Part shown: positions 9,788 through 18,419 of the stretch, piece after piece
Numbering within the stretch: the first letter of the stretch is position 1
Layout of the letters: each line of letters opens with the position of its first letter
NCBI RefSeq assembly: GCF_020564625.1
Contig: NZ_JAJBZT010000005.1
Coordinates: 1 to 64,000 of the forward strand
Direction: 5' to 3'
Length of the DNA stretch: 64,000 nucleotides
DNA from: Leeia speluncae
Lineage (GTDB): Bacteria; Pseudomonadota; Gammaproteobacteria; Burkholderiales; Leeiaceae
The notes under the pieces: generated by a model
What the model saw: the letters and a program-made list of their open reading frames with translations, nothing else
Told to the model about the DNA's origin: nothing
The model's database searches: none
Translations under genes and position numbers: made by a program

Positions 9788-10678
9788 ATGCGTACACCAG
9801 TCATTTTAATCGTTGATGACGAACCATTTAACGTTGAAATTATTTGCGAATATTTGAGTGGGCTCAATTGCGAACTCATTACCGCAGAAGATGGCGAAAC
9901 AGCATGGCGCATCTTGGAAAGTGATCCAGAGCGTTTTGACTTGGTCGTCTTAGATCGCATGATGCCAGGCATTGATGGTATTGAAGTACTGGCAAGAATT
10001 AAGGCAAACCCAAAACTCAAGACGCTACCTGTCATCATGCAGACAGCCGCAGCCGCTAAAGAACAAGTGGTAGAAGGATTAAAGCTTGGTGCTTATTATT
10101 ATCTAACCAAGCCTTATGAGTGTGATGTACTACTTGCAGTGATTCAAACCGCGTTGGCGGATCGATTCTCTCACTTATCTGTTGTTCAACAGATTCACGA
10201 AGAGCGAATTATTTTAGACCTTCTCAAAGAAGGTACTTTTCACGTTCAGACATTGCTGGAAGCAAAACGTTTATCTGCTTGCATTGCTAACATCACTAAA
10301 AACCCCGCGATTACTGCGCTTGGCCTTTCAGAACTAATGATTAATGCGGTTGAGCATGGCAATTTGAATATTGGTTATGATGAAAAAACTCGGTTAATGG
10401 ATGAGGGCACATGGTCTTCTGAGATTGATCGCCGATTGTCTCTGGACGAACATAAGAACAAACGGGTTTCTATTCAATTAAAGCGCGACGAATCATCCAC
10501 CACTGTATTGATTACAGATGAAGGTGATGGATTTGATTGGGAGCACTATATTGAACCATCCCCTCAACGAGCATTTGACTCTCATGGTCGCGGCATTGTT
10601 TTAGCCAAAAACCTATCGTTTAAATCTGTCACCTACCTTGGAAAAGGGAATCAGGTAGCGGTTGAATTAGACGTATAA
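9788..10678 (+). CDS. Response regulator fused to a C-terminal HATPase domain
   Basis: The 296-residue protein starts at the ATG after GGGGAATTT. Residues about 5-125 form a receiver domain: acidic pair Asp10-Asp11, phospho-acceptor Asp56 in VVLDRMMPG, and the conserved Lys in YYYLTKPY. The C-terminal roughly 140 residues form a GHKL ATPase of the RsbW/anti-sigma kind, with N-box ELMINAVEHGNLNIG, G1 box ITDEGDGFDW and G2 box HGRGIVLAKNL. No phospho-accepting histidine box lies between them. The likely output is phosphorylation-controlled binding or kinase activity toward a partner such as an anti-sigma-factor antagonist. No STAS, PP2C or sigma-factor gene is adjacent, so the partner is unknown. 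Confidence 0.85.
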   Translation: MRTPVILIVDDEPFNVEIICEYLSGLNCELITAEDGETAWRILESDPERFDLVVLDRMMPGIDGIEVLARIKANPKLKTLPVIMQTAAAAKEQVVEGLKLGAYYYLTKPYECDVLLAVIQTALADRFSHLSVVQQIHEERIILDLLKEGTFHVQTLLEAKRLSACIANITKNPAITALGLSELMINAVEHGNLNIGYDEKTRLMDEGTWSSEIDRRLSLDEHKNKRVSIQLKRDESSTTVLITDEGDGFDWEHYIEPSPQRAFDSHGRGIVLAKNLSFKSVTYLGKGNQVAVELDV

Positions 10679-10714
10679 AACAACACCGGATGATTGACTG
10701 GTTCAATCTGGGCA

Positions 10715-10748
10715 AAAAAATGGCCATACAGACGTATGGCCATTTTTT
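10715..10748. terminator. Bidirectional intrinsic terminator
   Basis: A 15-base perfect stem (left arm 10715-10729, right arm 10734-10748; core ATGGCCATAC / GTATGGCCAT) has a 4-base loop, with A-run and T-run flanks. It lies between convergent genes. Confidence 0.92.
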
Positions 10749-10773
10749 ATCTCATCTAAATTACCAAGTTACA

Positions 10774-11673
10774 TTATGGATACGCAGGGTAATTATTTGG
10801 TGCTTTAAAATCTTCACTCAAGATATGCCCAAGCGGGATTTTACGAGAACCGTTCATAAACCATTTGTTGTAGTAGGTCATGATTTCACCAGTAATAAAC
10901 AAATTAGCTAGTGTTTTATTAATAGTTTTCATGAAGTCTACGTCATCTTTACGCGTCATGATGCCGTAAGGTTCAACAGACAAGTACTCATGCAAGAAGG
11001 TATAAGCATTACCACCCGCTTTGCTTTTCGCTGCCTTGTTAGCTAACAGAATGTCATCGTATGCAATGGCTTCAACCTGTTTTTTCTCTAATAACTCCCA
11101 GAGACTTTCCAAGTCTTTAGACATCACAACCTGATAACCCAATTGCTTGTCGTTAGAAACGCCTTTGAGCAACCCCTCTCCTGTCGTCCCTGCTATCACA
11201 CCAACCTTTTTACCTCTCAAGTCGGAAAAGCTTTTATAACTCTTACTTTTATCTGACAGCAGACGAATACCGGCCACATACATCGTATATGAGAAGCTGT
11301 ATTTCTTTTGACGTTCACGATTATTGGTTGTATCAGCACATAATGCATCGATTTTCTTGCCATCCATCAGCGTAAATCGATTTTTCGCATCAACAACATC
11401 GACCCAATTAATTTGGATTGGTTTGCCAGACGACTTTGATAAGTCCTCGACGACGCGTTTGCATAAATCAATTGAATAGCCAATTGGTTGCTTTTGGGCG
11501 TCTACATCTGAAAATGGCTCTTCACCAGGAAAGTGGCCAAGATTAATCTGACCACTAGATAAGATACGATCTAATGTTGCATCTGCTACTGAAGGTTGGG
11601 AAATCAACATAGCAGAAGCTGAGGCGACAGCCAGCAGCATCGGATTGCTACGTGAAGGATGTTTTTTTTGCAT
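10774..11673 (-). CDS. Periplasmic amino-acid-binding protein (GltI-like, family 3)
   Basis: The 299-residue protein is an extracellular solute-binding protein of the polar amino-acid family, most like glutamate/aspartate binders. It has an N-terminal signal peptide (about 30 residues, ending SQPSVADA), a first lobe with GYSIDLCKRVVEDL, the ligand-site DALCADTTNNRERQK, and a second lobe beginning with KKVGVIAGTTGE. A good AGGAGAG ribosome site precedes the ATG. No permease or ATPase gene is beside it, so it must work with a transporter encoded elsewhere or have another role. The ligand cannot be fixed from sequence. Confidence 0.88.
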   Translation of the reverse strand: MQKKHPSRSNPMLLAVASASAMLISQPSVADATLDRILSSGQINLGHFPGEEPFSDVDAQKQPIGYSIDLCKRVVEDLSKSSGKPIQINWVDVVDAKNRFTLMDGKKIDALCADTTNNRERQKKYSFSYTMYVAGIRLLSDKSKSYKSFSDLRGKKVGVIAGTTGEGLLKGVSNDKQLGYQVVMSKDLESLWELLEKKQVEAIAYDDILLANKAAKSKAGGNAYTFLHEYLSVEPYGIMTRKDDVDFMKTINKTLANLFITGEIMTYYNKWFMNGSRKIPLGHILSEDFKAPNNYPAYP

Positions 11674-11776
11674 GTTTTTCTCTCCTCAAAAAACAGACAA
11701 CAGTGAAACCTAAATGACTGGTCATTCACCATTAGGGGAAATACGTAGATAAATCTACCTTAGTCCAAATTGCCTG

Positions 11777-13288
11777 TTAATAGTAGGAGCGAATTAAAAT
11801 GGCCGCTAATACAGCAAAGATAATAATTAGCAACCAAGTCTGCCGGCGCTGCTCTCTTGCTAAATGTAAATAAGCATCGGTAAGCGTCTTACTGTGGTTG
11901 GCTGACAACAATTGATCTAGTTTTCTAGGCCATTGCGGGATGCTGGTTGCCCAATGAGGCACTTCATTTTTTAGCGTTTTCCACAACCCTTTAAAACCGA
12001 TTTGCTCATTCATCCAGCGTTGTAAGAATGGTTTTGCCGTTTTCCAAAGGTCTAACTCAGGGTCTAACTGACGACCTAAGCCTTCGATATTGAGAAGCGT
12101 TTTTTGCAAGAGCACTAACTGAGGCTGAATCTCTACCTGGAAGCGTCTAGATGCTTCAAACAAGCGCAATAAGACCTGACCAAAGCTAATTTCTGCTAAT
12201 GGTTTATCAAAAATAGGCTCGCAAACGGCACGCACTTCTTTTTCTAGTTCATCTACCCTTGTTTCTGGTGGCACCCAACCAGATTCGATATGCGCAGTGG
12301 CGACACGCTTATAGTCTCGATTAAAAAACGCCAGAAAATTAACGGCGAGATAGTGTTTATCTTCATCTGATAAAGTGCCAACAATGCCGAAGTCTAGGGC
12401 GATATAGCGACCATCTGGCGCCACCAATATATTGCCTGGGTGCATATCCGCGTGGAAAAAACCATCCCGAAACACTTGCGTAAAAAATATTTCTACACCA
12501 AATCGGGACAGTTGTTTTAGGTCTACCCCTTCGTTTCTTAAGCGCTCAATCTGGCTAATTGGAGTGCCATGCATGCGCTCCATCACCATCACATTGCGAC
12601 GGGTAAAATCCCAGTAAATCTCAGGCACGATCAACATGTCTGATTGAAGGAAGTTTCGGCGCAATTGGCTACCATTTGCCGCTTCTTTCATCAAATCCAG
12701 TTCATCGTGCAAGTATTTATCAAACTCGCGGACGACTTCTTGCGGGCGTAATCTCTTTCCATCAACAGATAATCGTTCGACCAATGAGGCAAGAACGCGC
12801 ATTAATGCGAGGTCTGACTCAATCACCGGTTGAATACCTGGACGCAAGACTTTTACCGCGACTTCTTTGCCATTTAGCAGTTGCGCAAAGTGGACTTGCG
12901 CGACAGAAGCGCTAGCGATGGGTTGGCGATCAAATTGAAGAAAGAGTTGTGATAACGATTGGCCAAATTCTGACTCAATAATTGAAATCGCTTCGTCCCC
13001 AGAAAAAGGAACCACTCTGTCTTGGAGTTTTGCGAGTTCATCAGCCACATCTGGGGGAAGTAAGTCGCGTCGAGTCGATAATACTTGGCCAAACTTTACA
13101 AAAATTGGGCCTAGGCTTTGTAAAGCTAAACGTAATCGTTCTGCACGTGGTCGACTAGCAGGGCACCAGATTAATAAAAAGGACACTACTTTTCGACTTA
13201 GCTTTGTTCGCTCATGCCCTAACAAAAACTCGTCTAACCGATACTGCACCACGACGCGGGCAATCGACAACAAGCGTAACAACCGCAT
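11777..13288 (-). CDS. ubiB: Ubiquinone biosynthesis atypical kinase/ATPase UbiB
   Basis: UbiB is an ABC1/ADCK-type atypical kinase needed for ubiquinone synthesis, thought to use ATPase activity to help extract lipid intermediates from the membrane. The 503-residue length is close to the usual figure. Visible motifs are the family KxGQ (VKFGQ, about 64-68), the nucleotide-binding Ala-rich region [12 protein letters not shown] (here SASVAQV), the catalytic [13 protein letters not shown] and [10 protein letters not shown]-terminal hydrophobic segment ([14 protein letters not shown]) anchors it in the inner membrane. It follows ubiJ by one base and closes a ubiE-ubiJ-ubiB operon. Confidence 0.96.
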   Translation of the reverse strand: MRLLRLLSIARVVVQYRLDEFLLGHERTKLSRKVVSFLLIWCPASRPRAERLRLALQSLGPIFVKFGQVLSTRRDLLPPDVADELAKLQDRVVPFSGDEAISIIESEFGQSLSQLFLQFDRQPIASASVAQVHFAQLLNGKEVAVKVLRPGIQPVIESDLALMRVLASLVERLSVDGKRLRPQEVVREFDKYLHDELDLMKEAANGSQLRRNFLQSDMLIVPEIYWDFTRRNVMVMERMHGTPISQIERLRNEGVDLKQLSRFGVEIFFTQVFRDGFFHADMHPGNILVAPDGRYIALDFGIVGTLSDEDKHYLAVNFLAFFNRDYKRVATAHIESGWVPPETRVDELEKEVRAVCEPIFDKPLAEISFGQVLLRLFEASRRFQVEIQPQLVLLQKTLLNIEGLGRQLDPELDLWKTAKPFLQRWMNEQIGFKGLWKTLKNEVPHWATSIPQWPRKLDQLLSANHSKTLTDAYLHLAREQRRQTWLLIIIFAVLAAILIRSYY

Positions 13289-13289
13289 A

Positions 13290-13874
13290 CTATTCCTTGT
13301 TCTTTTTAGCTTCTAGTGCTTGAATTCGAGCGGCTAGCCTCGCGACATCGTCTCTTAACGAATCCACTTCAGCCACAAAATCTCTGACACTGATTTGATC
13401 CGCTAACACGCCGGCCTCATCACGTAGCCAAGTAGTTACTTGCTTGCCAATAGATTTGGTTAACTGTTTGCGCTGATTGAGTTCGGCGGATAGCCATCTC
13501 ATGAGCGGAACCGCCGCGGCATCGCCAACCACAGTAGCTAGATCGGCAGTGGCATCCCAACGAAGGGACTGCAAGACAGTCCCCATTGCATGGGCTAGTT
13601 GAACATCGCCTTCAATTCGAAATGCGGTGCGGCGGGTTGCCTCATCGCCAAGCAATTTAGGCAGTTCACTAAATGCGCAGGACAACGTTGCGTCGACGAC
13701 GACAGGGGAATCGATCCGGCTTAGCGCGCCATCGGGATGAATGAATAAATCCATCTCTAATGGGGACAGTTGCACCCGGACCGTTTTACCAGCAAATGGT
13801 TGTAAGTTGGCAAGCAGCTCAGGTTGCTGGCCTAGCAAATGATGGACAACAAGATAACCAGATTGTCTGAGCAT
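13290..13874 (-). CDS. ubiJ: Ubiquinone biosynthesis accessory factor UbiJ (SCP2 domain)
   Basis: UbiJ is a lipid-binding scaffold that, with UbiK, holds the hydroxylase/methyltransferase Ubi complex in the cytosol. The 194 residues contain an N-terminal SCP2-like domain ([19 protein letters not shown] then [14 protein letters not shown]) and a C-terminal coiled coil ([20 protein letters not shown]), the family layout. It lies between ubiE and ubiB, the conserved context. A spaced AGTAGG precedes the ATG. Confidence 0.92.
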   Translation of the reverse strand: MLRQSGYLVVHHLLGQQPELLANLQPFAGKTVRVQLSPLEMDLFIHPDGALSRIDSPVVVDATLSCAFSELPKLLGDEATRRTAFRIEGDVQLAHAMGTVLQSLRWDATADLATVVGDAAAVPLMRWLSAELNQRKQLTKSIGKQVTTWLRDEAGVLADQISVRDFVAEVDSLRDDVARLAARIQALEAKKNKE

Positions 13875-13900
13875 ATTCTTTACCTACTGACCGTACGAAA

Positions 13901-14632
13901 TTAAAGCTTAAACCCTTTGTGAAGCGCTACCACGCCACCGGTTAGGTTGTGATAGTTCACCACACCAAAGCCAGACGCTAACATCATTTCTTTTAGCGTG
14001 TCTTGGTCCGGGTGCATGCGAATAGACTCTGCTAGATATTGGTAGCTCTCTGGATCATCGGCGACCAATTTGCCCATCATTGGCAGCAGTTTGAATGAGT
14101 AAAAGTCATAAGGCATTTTTAAAGGGCCCCATACTTTAGAGAATTCCAGCACCAGCAAACGGCCACCCGGCTTTAATACACGGCACATTTCACTTAAGGC
14201 AGCGTCTTTGTGGGTCATATTACGTAGGCCGAAGGCAACACTGACGCAATCAAAGTAGTTATCTGGAAACGGTAATTTTTCTGCGTCACACAACAAGCTA
14301 GGCACTACAAAGCCCGCATCTAGCAAGCGATCGCGGCCGACTTGTAGCATAGAGCTATTGATATCGGTGTGCCATACCTCGCCTGATTTGCCTGCTTTTT
14401 TAGCAAACGCTTTTGTCAGGTCACCAGTTCCTGCCGCAATATCCAATACACGGCTACCTTCACGCACTCCACTTTGCGCGATGGTAAAGTGCTTCCAAAT
14501 GCGGTGAAGACCACCAGACATAAGGTCGTTCATCACATCGTACTTCTGCGCTACCGAATGAAAAACGCCCGCTACTTTTTGAGCTTTTTCGTTTTCATCG
14601 ACTGTCTTAAAGCCAAAATGGGTATCAGCCAT
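13901..14632 (-). CDS. ubiE: Bifunctional demethylmenaquinone/2-methoxy-6-polyprenyl-1,4-benzoquinol methylase
   Basis: UbiE is the SAM-dependent C-methyltransferase of ubiquinone synthesis, and of menaquinone synthesis where that is present. The 243-residue length is typical. The SAM-binding motif I is [15 protein letters not shown] (about residue 61 on); further family motifs are [24 protein letters not shown] and [18 protein letters not shown]. The N-terminal [17 protein letters not shown] is characteristic. GAAGGATA precedes the ATG. It follows a DUF971 gene and leads into ubiJ and ubiB. Confidence 0.97.
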   Translation of the reverse strand: MADTHFGFKTVDENEKAQKVAGVFHSVAQKYDVMNDLMSGGLHRIWKHFTIAQSGVREGSRVLDIAAGTGDLTKAFAKKAGKSGEVWHTDINSSMLQVGRDRLLDAGFVVPSLLCDAEKLPFPDNYFDCVSVAFGLRNMTHKDAALSEMCRVLKPGGRLLVLEFSKVWGPLKMPYDFYSFKLLPMMGKLVADDPESYQYLAESIRMHPDQDTLKEMMLASGFGVVNYHNLTGGVVALHKGFKL

Positions 14633-14654
14633 GGCATATCCTTCGCAATTTTCT

Positions 14655-15020
14655 TTAAAGCGGATCGCGTGAAGCGCCGGCAGCGGCTAATCTGCCTAAA
14701 TAATCACGCCAATAAATATCGTATTGTTTGCCTAGATCATACAGGTATGACCAAGAATAAAGGCCTGTGTCATGCCCATCATCAAACACAAGTTTGATGG
14801 CATAGTGACCAACAGGCTGAATATCTTTAATGTTTACTTCTTTTTTGCCCACTTGTAATACCGCTTGCTCTGGGCTGTGGCCTCTTACTTCTGCACTTGG
14901 CGAGAAGACGCGTAAATATTCACAAGAGAGCTGAAAAGTAACGCCATCTGAAAATGAAATCTCTAATACACGAGACTGCTGATGCAGTTTGATTTCTGTT
15001 GGAAATGTAGACGAATTCAC
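14655..15020 (-). CDS. DUF971 protein (gamma-butyrobetaine hydroxylase-like N-terminal domain)
   Basis: The 121-residue protein consists of a single DUF971 domain: [37 protein letters not shown] and a second half [28 protein letters not shown]. This domain forms the N-terminal part of gamma-butyrobetaine hydroxylase but is common as a stand-alone gene next to ubiE in betaproteobacteria. It may be iron-sulfur or redox related, which is unproven. It starts the ubi operon, 22 bases before ubiE. Confidence 0.85.
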   Translation of the reverse strand: MNSSTFPTEIKLHQQSRVLEISFSDGVTFQLSCEYLRVFSPSAEVRGHSPEQAVLQVGKKEVNIKDIQPVGHYAIKLVFDDGHDTGLYSWSYLYDLGKQYDIYWRDYLGRLAAAGASRDPL

Positions 15021-15159
15021 TAGTTTGACTACCGATGGTTTTCACAATCCTACATGATACGCTACAGAGCGAATTGCCGAAATCTATCTAGACATAATCG
15101 AGGGCGGAATATTACAAAAAAGTACCGGATAACAGCTTAAATCCATCAACCTTGCAAAT

Positions 15160-15177
15160 TTGTCATGTATTCGTAAC
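15160..15177 (+). promoter_or_regulatory. Candidate Pho box upstream of phoB
   Basis: TTGTCAT (15160-15166), four bases, then TCGTAAC (15171-15177) imitate the direct-repeat PhoB site (CTGTCAT-N4-CTGTCAC), the second half with weaker match. It lies about 65 bases before the phoB ATG, consistent with autoregulation. Confidence 0.45.
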
Positions 15178-15239
15178 ATTAATCACATAAGCTTCACACA
15201 TCTGTAGCAGAACATTGATATGAGAGAGAAGGAAGTATT

Positions 15240-15932
15240 ATGGCCGCCAACATTTTGGTGATTGAAGATGAACCAGCGATTCAGGAATTAATTGCATTTA
15301 ACCTGGAGCAAGCAGGGCATCATGTCATGCGTGCAGATACTGGTGAACGCGCCCTTTCTCTTGTTAAAAATGCCCTTCCTGATTTGATCTTGTTAGATTG
15401 GATGTTACCTGGCCAAAGCGGTATTGAATTTGCGCGCAAAATGCGTGGCGATGAGAGAACGCGTACCATTCCTATCATTATGCTAACCGCTAGATCAGAT
15501 GAGCAAGACATGATCACCGGTTTAGAAACCGGTGCAGATGACTACATCACCAAACCATTCTCTCCAAGAGAATTGCTTGCCCGCATTAAAGCAGTATTGC
15601 GCCGTCGCGCACCGCAGATGACAGACGATCAAGTCGAGGTACGTGGTTTAAAACTAGACCCGCAAACTCACCGTGTGTCTAGCTCTGGCAAAACCTTAGA
15701 TTTGGGACCAACCGAATTTAGATTGCTGCACTACTTCATGACCCATGCAGAACGTGTACACTCTCGCACCCAATTACTAGACCAAGTGTGGGGCGACCAT
15801 GTGTTCGTTGAAGAAAGAACAGTGGATGTGCACATTCGTCGTTTACGTTCCGCTTTAGAACCATCTGGTCATGCAGACCTTATCCAGACTGTTCGTGGTG
15901 CGGGCTACCGTTTTTCTGCTCAATTAAACTAA
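15240..15932 (+). CDS. phoB: Phosphate regulon response regulator PhoB
   Basis: PhoB is the OmpR-family activator of phosphate-starvation genes. The 230 residues have a receiver domain with acidic Glu9-Asp10, phospho-acceptor Asp53 (LLDWMLPGQSG) and Lys in YITKPFSPREL, then a winged-helix DNA-binding domain (LGPTEFRLLHYFMTHAERVHSRTQ... EERTVDVHIRRLR). LDWMLPG and FSPREL are typical of PhoB. The ATG follows GAGAGAAGGAAG. phoR follows after a hairpin terminator. Confidence 0.95.
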   Translation: MAANILVIEDEPAIQELIAFNLEQAGHHVMRADTGERALSLVKNALPDLILLDWMLPGQSGIEFARKMRGDERTRTIPIIMLTARSDEQDMITGLETGADDYITKPFSPRELLARIKAVLRRRAPQMTDDQVEVRGLKLDPQTHRVSSSGKTLDLGPTEFRLLHYFMTHAERVHSRTQLLDQVWGDHVFVEERTVDVHIRRLRSALEPSGHADLIQTVRGAGYRFSAQLN

Positions 15933-15961
15933 TTCAGCCTGACCAAATTGGTGAAAAGAAT

Positions 15962-15988
15962 GGGGCGTTGATAAACGCCTCTTTTTTT
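15962..15988 (+). terminator. Intrinsic terminator between phoB and phoR
   Basis: GGGGCGTT (15962-15969) pairs with AACGCCTC (15974-15981), including one G-T pair, around a GATA loop and followed by seven T residues. It should reduce read-through into phoR, making it a partial attenuator if the two are co-transcribed. Confidence 0.82.
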
Positions 15989-16041
15989 GCGCCTATGGCG
16001 GTGCTAACCTAACCATATCTAGCTTGATTGCGAATCATCAG

Positions 16042-17418
16042 ATGAGTGACTCTTTCTTTTCCACCAAACAAAAGCCGGCTTATATCAAGCGATATCCGCC
16101 CATTATGAAGTTTTGGGGAAGGATTTTATCCTACGCCCTACCCTTTATTGCGATTGTTTGGGCTTGTTTCAAGTTTGATTATGAAAAAGAAGGTCTGATC
16201 ATTGCCTGCCTTTTTCTTGGCATGGCATTACTTAGCCAGCTGCGTCAGCTTTTTAAACTCACAGCCTGGTTGCTAGATCCTAGCCTTGAAACCGCGCCGG
16301 ATGCGAAAGGAAACTGGGGTGATGTATTTCTGATGTTGTATCAGCAAGAAAAACGTCGTCGTAAAGATCAGCGCAAACTTGCCGCCACCCTAACTCGATT
16401 TACGAGAGGGGCGGAAGCGTTGCCCGACGGTGTGGTTGTGCTAGATGAGAATCACCGTATTGAATGGTGCAATGTCGTGGCAGAACGTCATCTAGGGCTT
16501 TCTCGTAAACGCGATATGGGCCTTACGATTAACTACCTGATCCGCCAGCCGCATTTTGTTGAGTACATTAACAACGAGCGCTATAAAGAGTCGATTACGA
16601 TTCACCCTGATGCAGCGCCAAACACCCTACTTTCTGTTCAAATCTTTCCATTTGAAGCGACACTCAAGCTATTGGTCACTCGAGATATTACTCAGCTTGA
16701 AAAAATTGGCGTCGTACACCGTGATTTTGTGGCCAACGTGTCGCATGAATTGCGTACACCATTAACCGTCGTCGGTGGTTTCTTAGAAACCATGCTAGAC
16801 ATGGAAAATATGGAGGCGGCAGCCAGCAAACGCTATATGGGGATGATGTTAGATCAGACCAAGCGGATGGAACGATTGATTGCTGACTTGCTGACTTTAT
16901 CTCGTCTAGAAAGCCAAAGCGGGCAACACAAAGAAGAACCAGTGAATATTCCGAAACTAGTTGAAATCATGGCGCATGAGACACGCAGTCTATCGGGTGG
17001 GCGGCATCAAATCACCATTGAAGTGCTCTCTGCAGACTGGTTACATGGCAACATGGATGAACTACATAGCGCGATGGGTAATCTAGCAAGTAATGCGGTG
17101 CGCTACACCCCTGAAGGCGGTAGCATCACCCTGAAATGGGAGCGTCAAGGCGAGATAGCGGTATTCTCTGTCAAAGATACTGGTATCGGTATTGATCAAG
17201 AACACATTGATCGCTTAACCGAGCGATTCTACCGAGTAGATAGAAGCCGCTCTCGCGAAACCGGCGGAACTGGCTTAGGCTTGGCAATTGTAAAACACGC
17301 TTTGCTACGCCACCAAGCCAAGCTTGAGGTAAGCTCGGTATCGGGTGAAGGTAGTACCTTCAGCGCGGTATTCCCAAGTAGCCGGATTATCCCCCGATCG
17401 ATGACGGAGCTTAGCTAA
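16042..17418 (+). CDS. phoR: Phosphate regulon sensor histidine kinase PhoR
   Basis: PhoR senses phosphate status through the Pst/PhoU system and phosphorylates PhoB. The 458 residues hold two N-terminal membrane segments (ILSYALPFIAIVWACF and LIIACLFLGMALL), a basic linker, a PAS domain (FTRGAEALPDGVVVLDENHRIEWCN), the H-box FVANVSHELRTPLTVVGGF (His about 235), then N, G1 and G2 boxes (NLASNAVRYTPEGG, VKDTGIGID, GGTGLGLAIVKHAL). I placed the start at the first ATG; a TTG at 16024 and an ATG at 16105 are alternatives, none with a strong ribosome site. Confidence 0.94.
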   Translation: MSDSFFSTKQKPAYIKRYPPIMKFWGRILSYALPFIAIVWACFKFDYEKEGLIIACLFLGMALLSQLRQLFKLTAWLLDPSLETAPDAKGNWGDVFLMLYQQEKRRRKDQRKLAATLTRFTRGAEALPDGVVVLDENHRIEWCNVVAERHLGLSRKRDMGLTINYLIRQPHFVEYINNERYKESITIHPDAAPNTLLSVQIFPFEATLKLLVTRDITQLEKIGVVHRDFVANVSHELRTPLTVVGGFLETMLDMENMEAAASKRYMGMMLDQTKRMERLIADLLTLSRLESQSGQHKEEPVNIPKLVEIMAHETRSLSGGRHQITIEVLSADWLHGNMDELHSAMGNLASNAVRYTPEGGSITLKWERQGEIAVFSVKDTGIGIDQEHIDRLTERFYRVDRSRSRETGGTGLGLAIVKHALLRHQAKLEVSSVSGEGSTFSAVFPSSRIIPRSMTELS

Positions 17419-17439
17419 ACCAATCTGATTTCCTCACCA

Positions 17440-17481
17440 CATCGCATACTTAAACTTATTCAACAGATTAGGTATGCGATG
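17440..17481. repeat. Hairpin around the trxC stop codon
   Basis: A perfect 10-base inverted repeat (CATCGCATAC at 17440-17449, GTATGCGATG at 17472-17481) brackets the trxC stop; one arm is coding sequence. It has no T-run on either strand, so it is not a classical terminator. It lies between the convergent phoR and trxC genes. Confidence 0.6.
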
Positions 17482-17896
17482 CCAACCATTGCTGCAATTG
17501 CATTGCCGACATTGCGCCCGAATGACGCGCTACTTCTTTTCCAATTTTAAATACGATCAGCGTAGGGATGCTACGAATTTGAAAACGCGCACCTAGCATT
17601 TGCTCGGTTTCGGTATTTACCTTTGCCAATCTAAATCGTGTTTTTAGCTTTGCCGCTGTCTCTGCAAAGCCTGGCGCCATCATCTTGCACGGACCACACC
17701 AATCTGCCCAAAAATCGACTACCACTGGAAGTTGGTTGTTATTCACAAAGGCATCGAACTGGCTGGTAGTTAAGTCAATCGGGGCATCCGTTAGCACGGG
17801 TTGATGGCAGCGCCCACAGTTTGGGGCGTCTGATAGGCGTTCTGCGGGCAGACGGTTCGTAGCAAAACAGTGAGAGCAGACAATGTGAAGACTCAT
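17468..17896 (-). CDS. trxC: Thioredoxin 2 (zinc-binding type)
   Basis: Thioredoxin 2 is a cytoplasmic disulfide reductase used mainly under oxidative stress. Starting at the ATG at 17896 gives 142 residues beginning MSLHIVCSHCFATN, which matches the TrxC start; a TTG six codons upstream is the alternative. The N-terminal zinc site has two CxxC pairs (CSHC and CGRC). The thioredoxin fold carries the active site WADWCGPCKMMAPGF and the cis-proline loop IRSIPTLIVFK. It is a single gene, convergent with phoR. Confidence 0.94.
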   Translation of the reverse strand: MSLHIVCSHCFATNRLPAERLSDAPNCGRCHQPVLTDAPIDLTTSQFDAFVNNNQLPVVVDFWADWCGPCKMMAPGFAETAAKLKTRFRLAKVNTETEQMLGARFQIRSIPTLIVFKIGKEVARHSGAMSAMQLQQWLASHT

Positions 17897-17990
17897 TTGG
17901 GTATCGCTTATCAAATCATGTTATTCAGCTATACATAAGGTAAGAGTATCGATTTTCAAGTAGCAATAGATACGCTTACCTTTCAATCGC

Positions 17991-18176
17991 TTACTTTTTA
18001 CAGCTATTGATTCCGATAATTGGGTAAAGCGGGCAAAAGCGGAACATGCCGGTTAGTAACGGCACAATGCCAATATATCCCCAGAAGCCAATCTGTCCAG
18101 AGATTGCCGCAACCACTAAAAGTGTGCCGACAACAATACGTAAAATACGATCAATACCACCTACATTTGCTTTCAT
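17991..18176 (-). CDS. DUF2892 small membrane protein
   Basis: This 61-residue protein has the DUF2892 pattern: N-terminal MKANVGGIDRILRIVVGTLL, two hydrophobic segments and a C-terminal FCPLYPIIGINSCKK. The family includes the membrane part of the rhodanese YgaP and is often linked to sulfur-handling genes. The two conserved cysteines near the C-terminus may be functional. It is the last gene of the RND efflux operon, 21 bases after a second DUF2892 gene. Confidence 0.85.
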   Translation of the reverse strand: MKANVGGIDRILRIVVGTLLVVAAISGQIGFWGYIGIVPLLTGMFRFCPLYPIIGINSCKK

Positions 18177-18197
18177 GACTTCGCTCCAATTAAAGAC

Positions 18198-18419
18198 TTA
18201 CTTTTGAATGACCTGACAACTTTTTGCACCTAAGCGCTTCAATATGATTTCTAGCGGACAAAACCGGGTAATGCCACTTTGAAACAAATTAAAGCCAACA
18301 AATGCGGTAAACCAAAGCCACTTTGCGCTCACAAAGAGCGGACTGCCGGCAACGCCCAGCCCTAGAGAGAGCAGAATAAATACGCCTGCGAAAATTCGAA
18401 TCATGCGCTCAACGTTCAT
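18198..18419 (-). CDS. DUF2892 small membrane protein, second copy
   Basis: The 73 residues share the DUF2892 layout with the neighbouring gene: MNVERMIRIFAGVFILLSLG, two membrane segments, and RFCPLEIILKRLGAKSC. It overlaps the end of the RND pump gene by four bases (ATGA type), so it is translationally coupled to the pump. The function is unknown; the context suggests a role with the efflux system. Confidence 0.82.
   Translation of the reverse strand: MNVERMIRIFAGVFILLSLGLGVAGSPLFVSAKWLWFTAFVGFNLFQSGITRFCPLEIILKRLGAKSCQVIQK

Noticed and set aside
9721-10038. Minus-strand frame opposite the response-regulator gene
   Set aside because: Serine-rich shadow of the receiver domain with no ribosome site.
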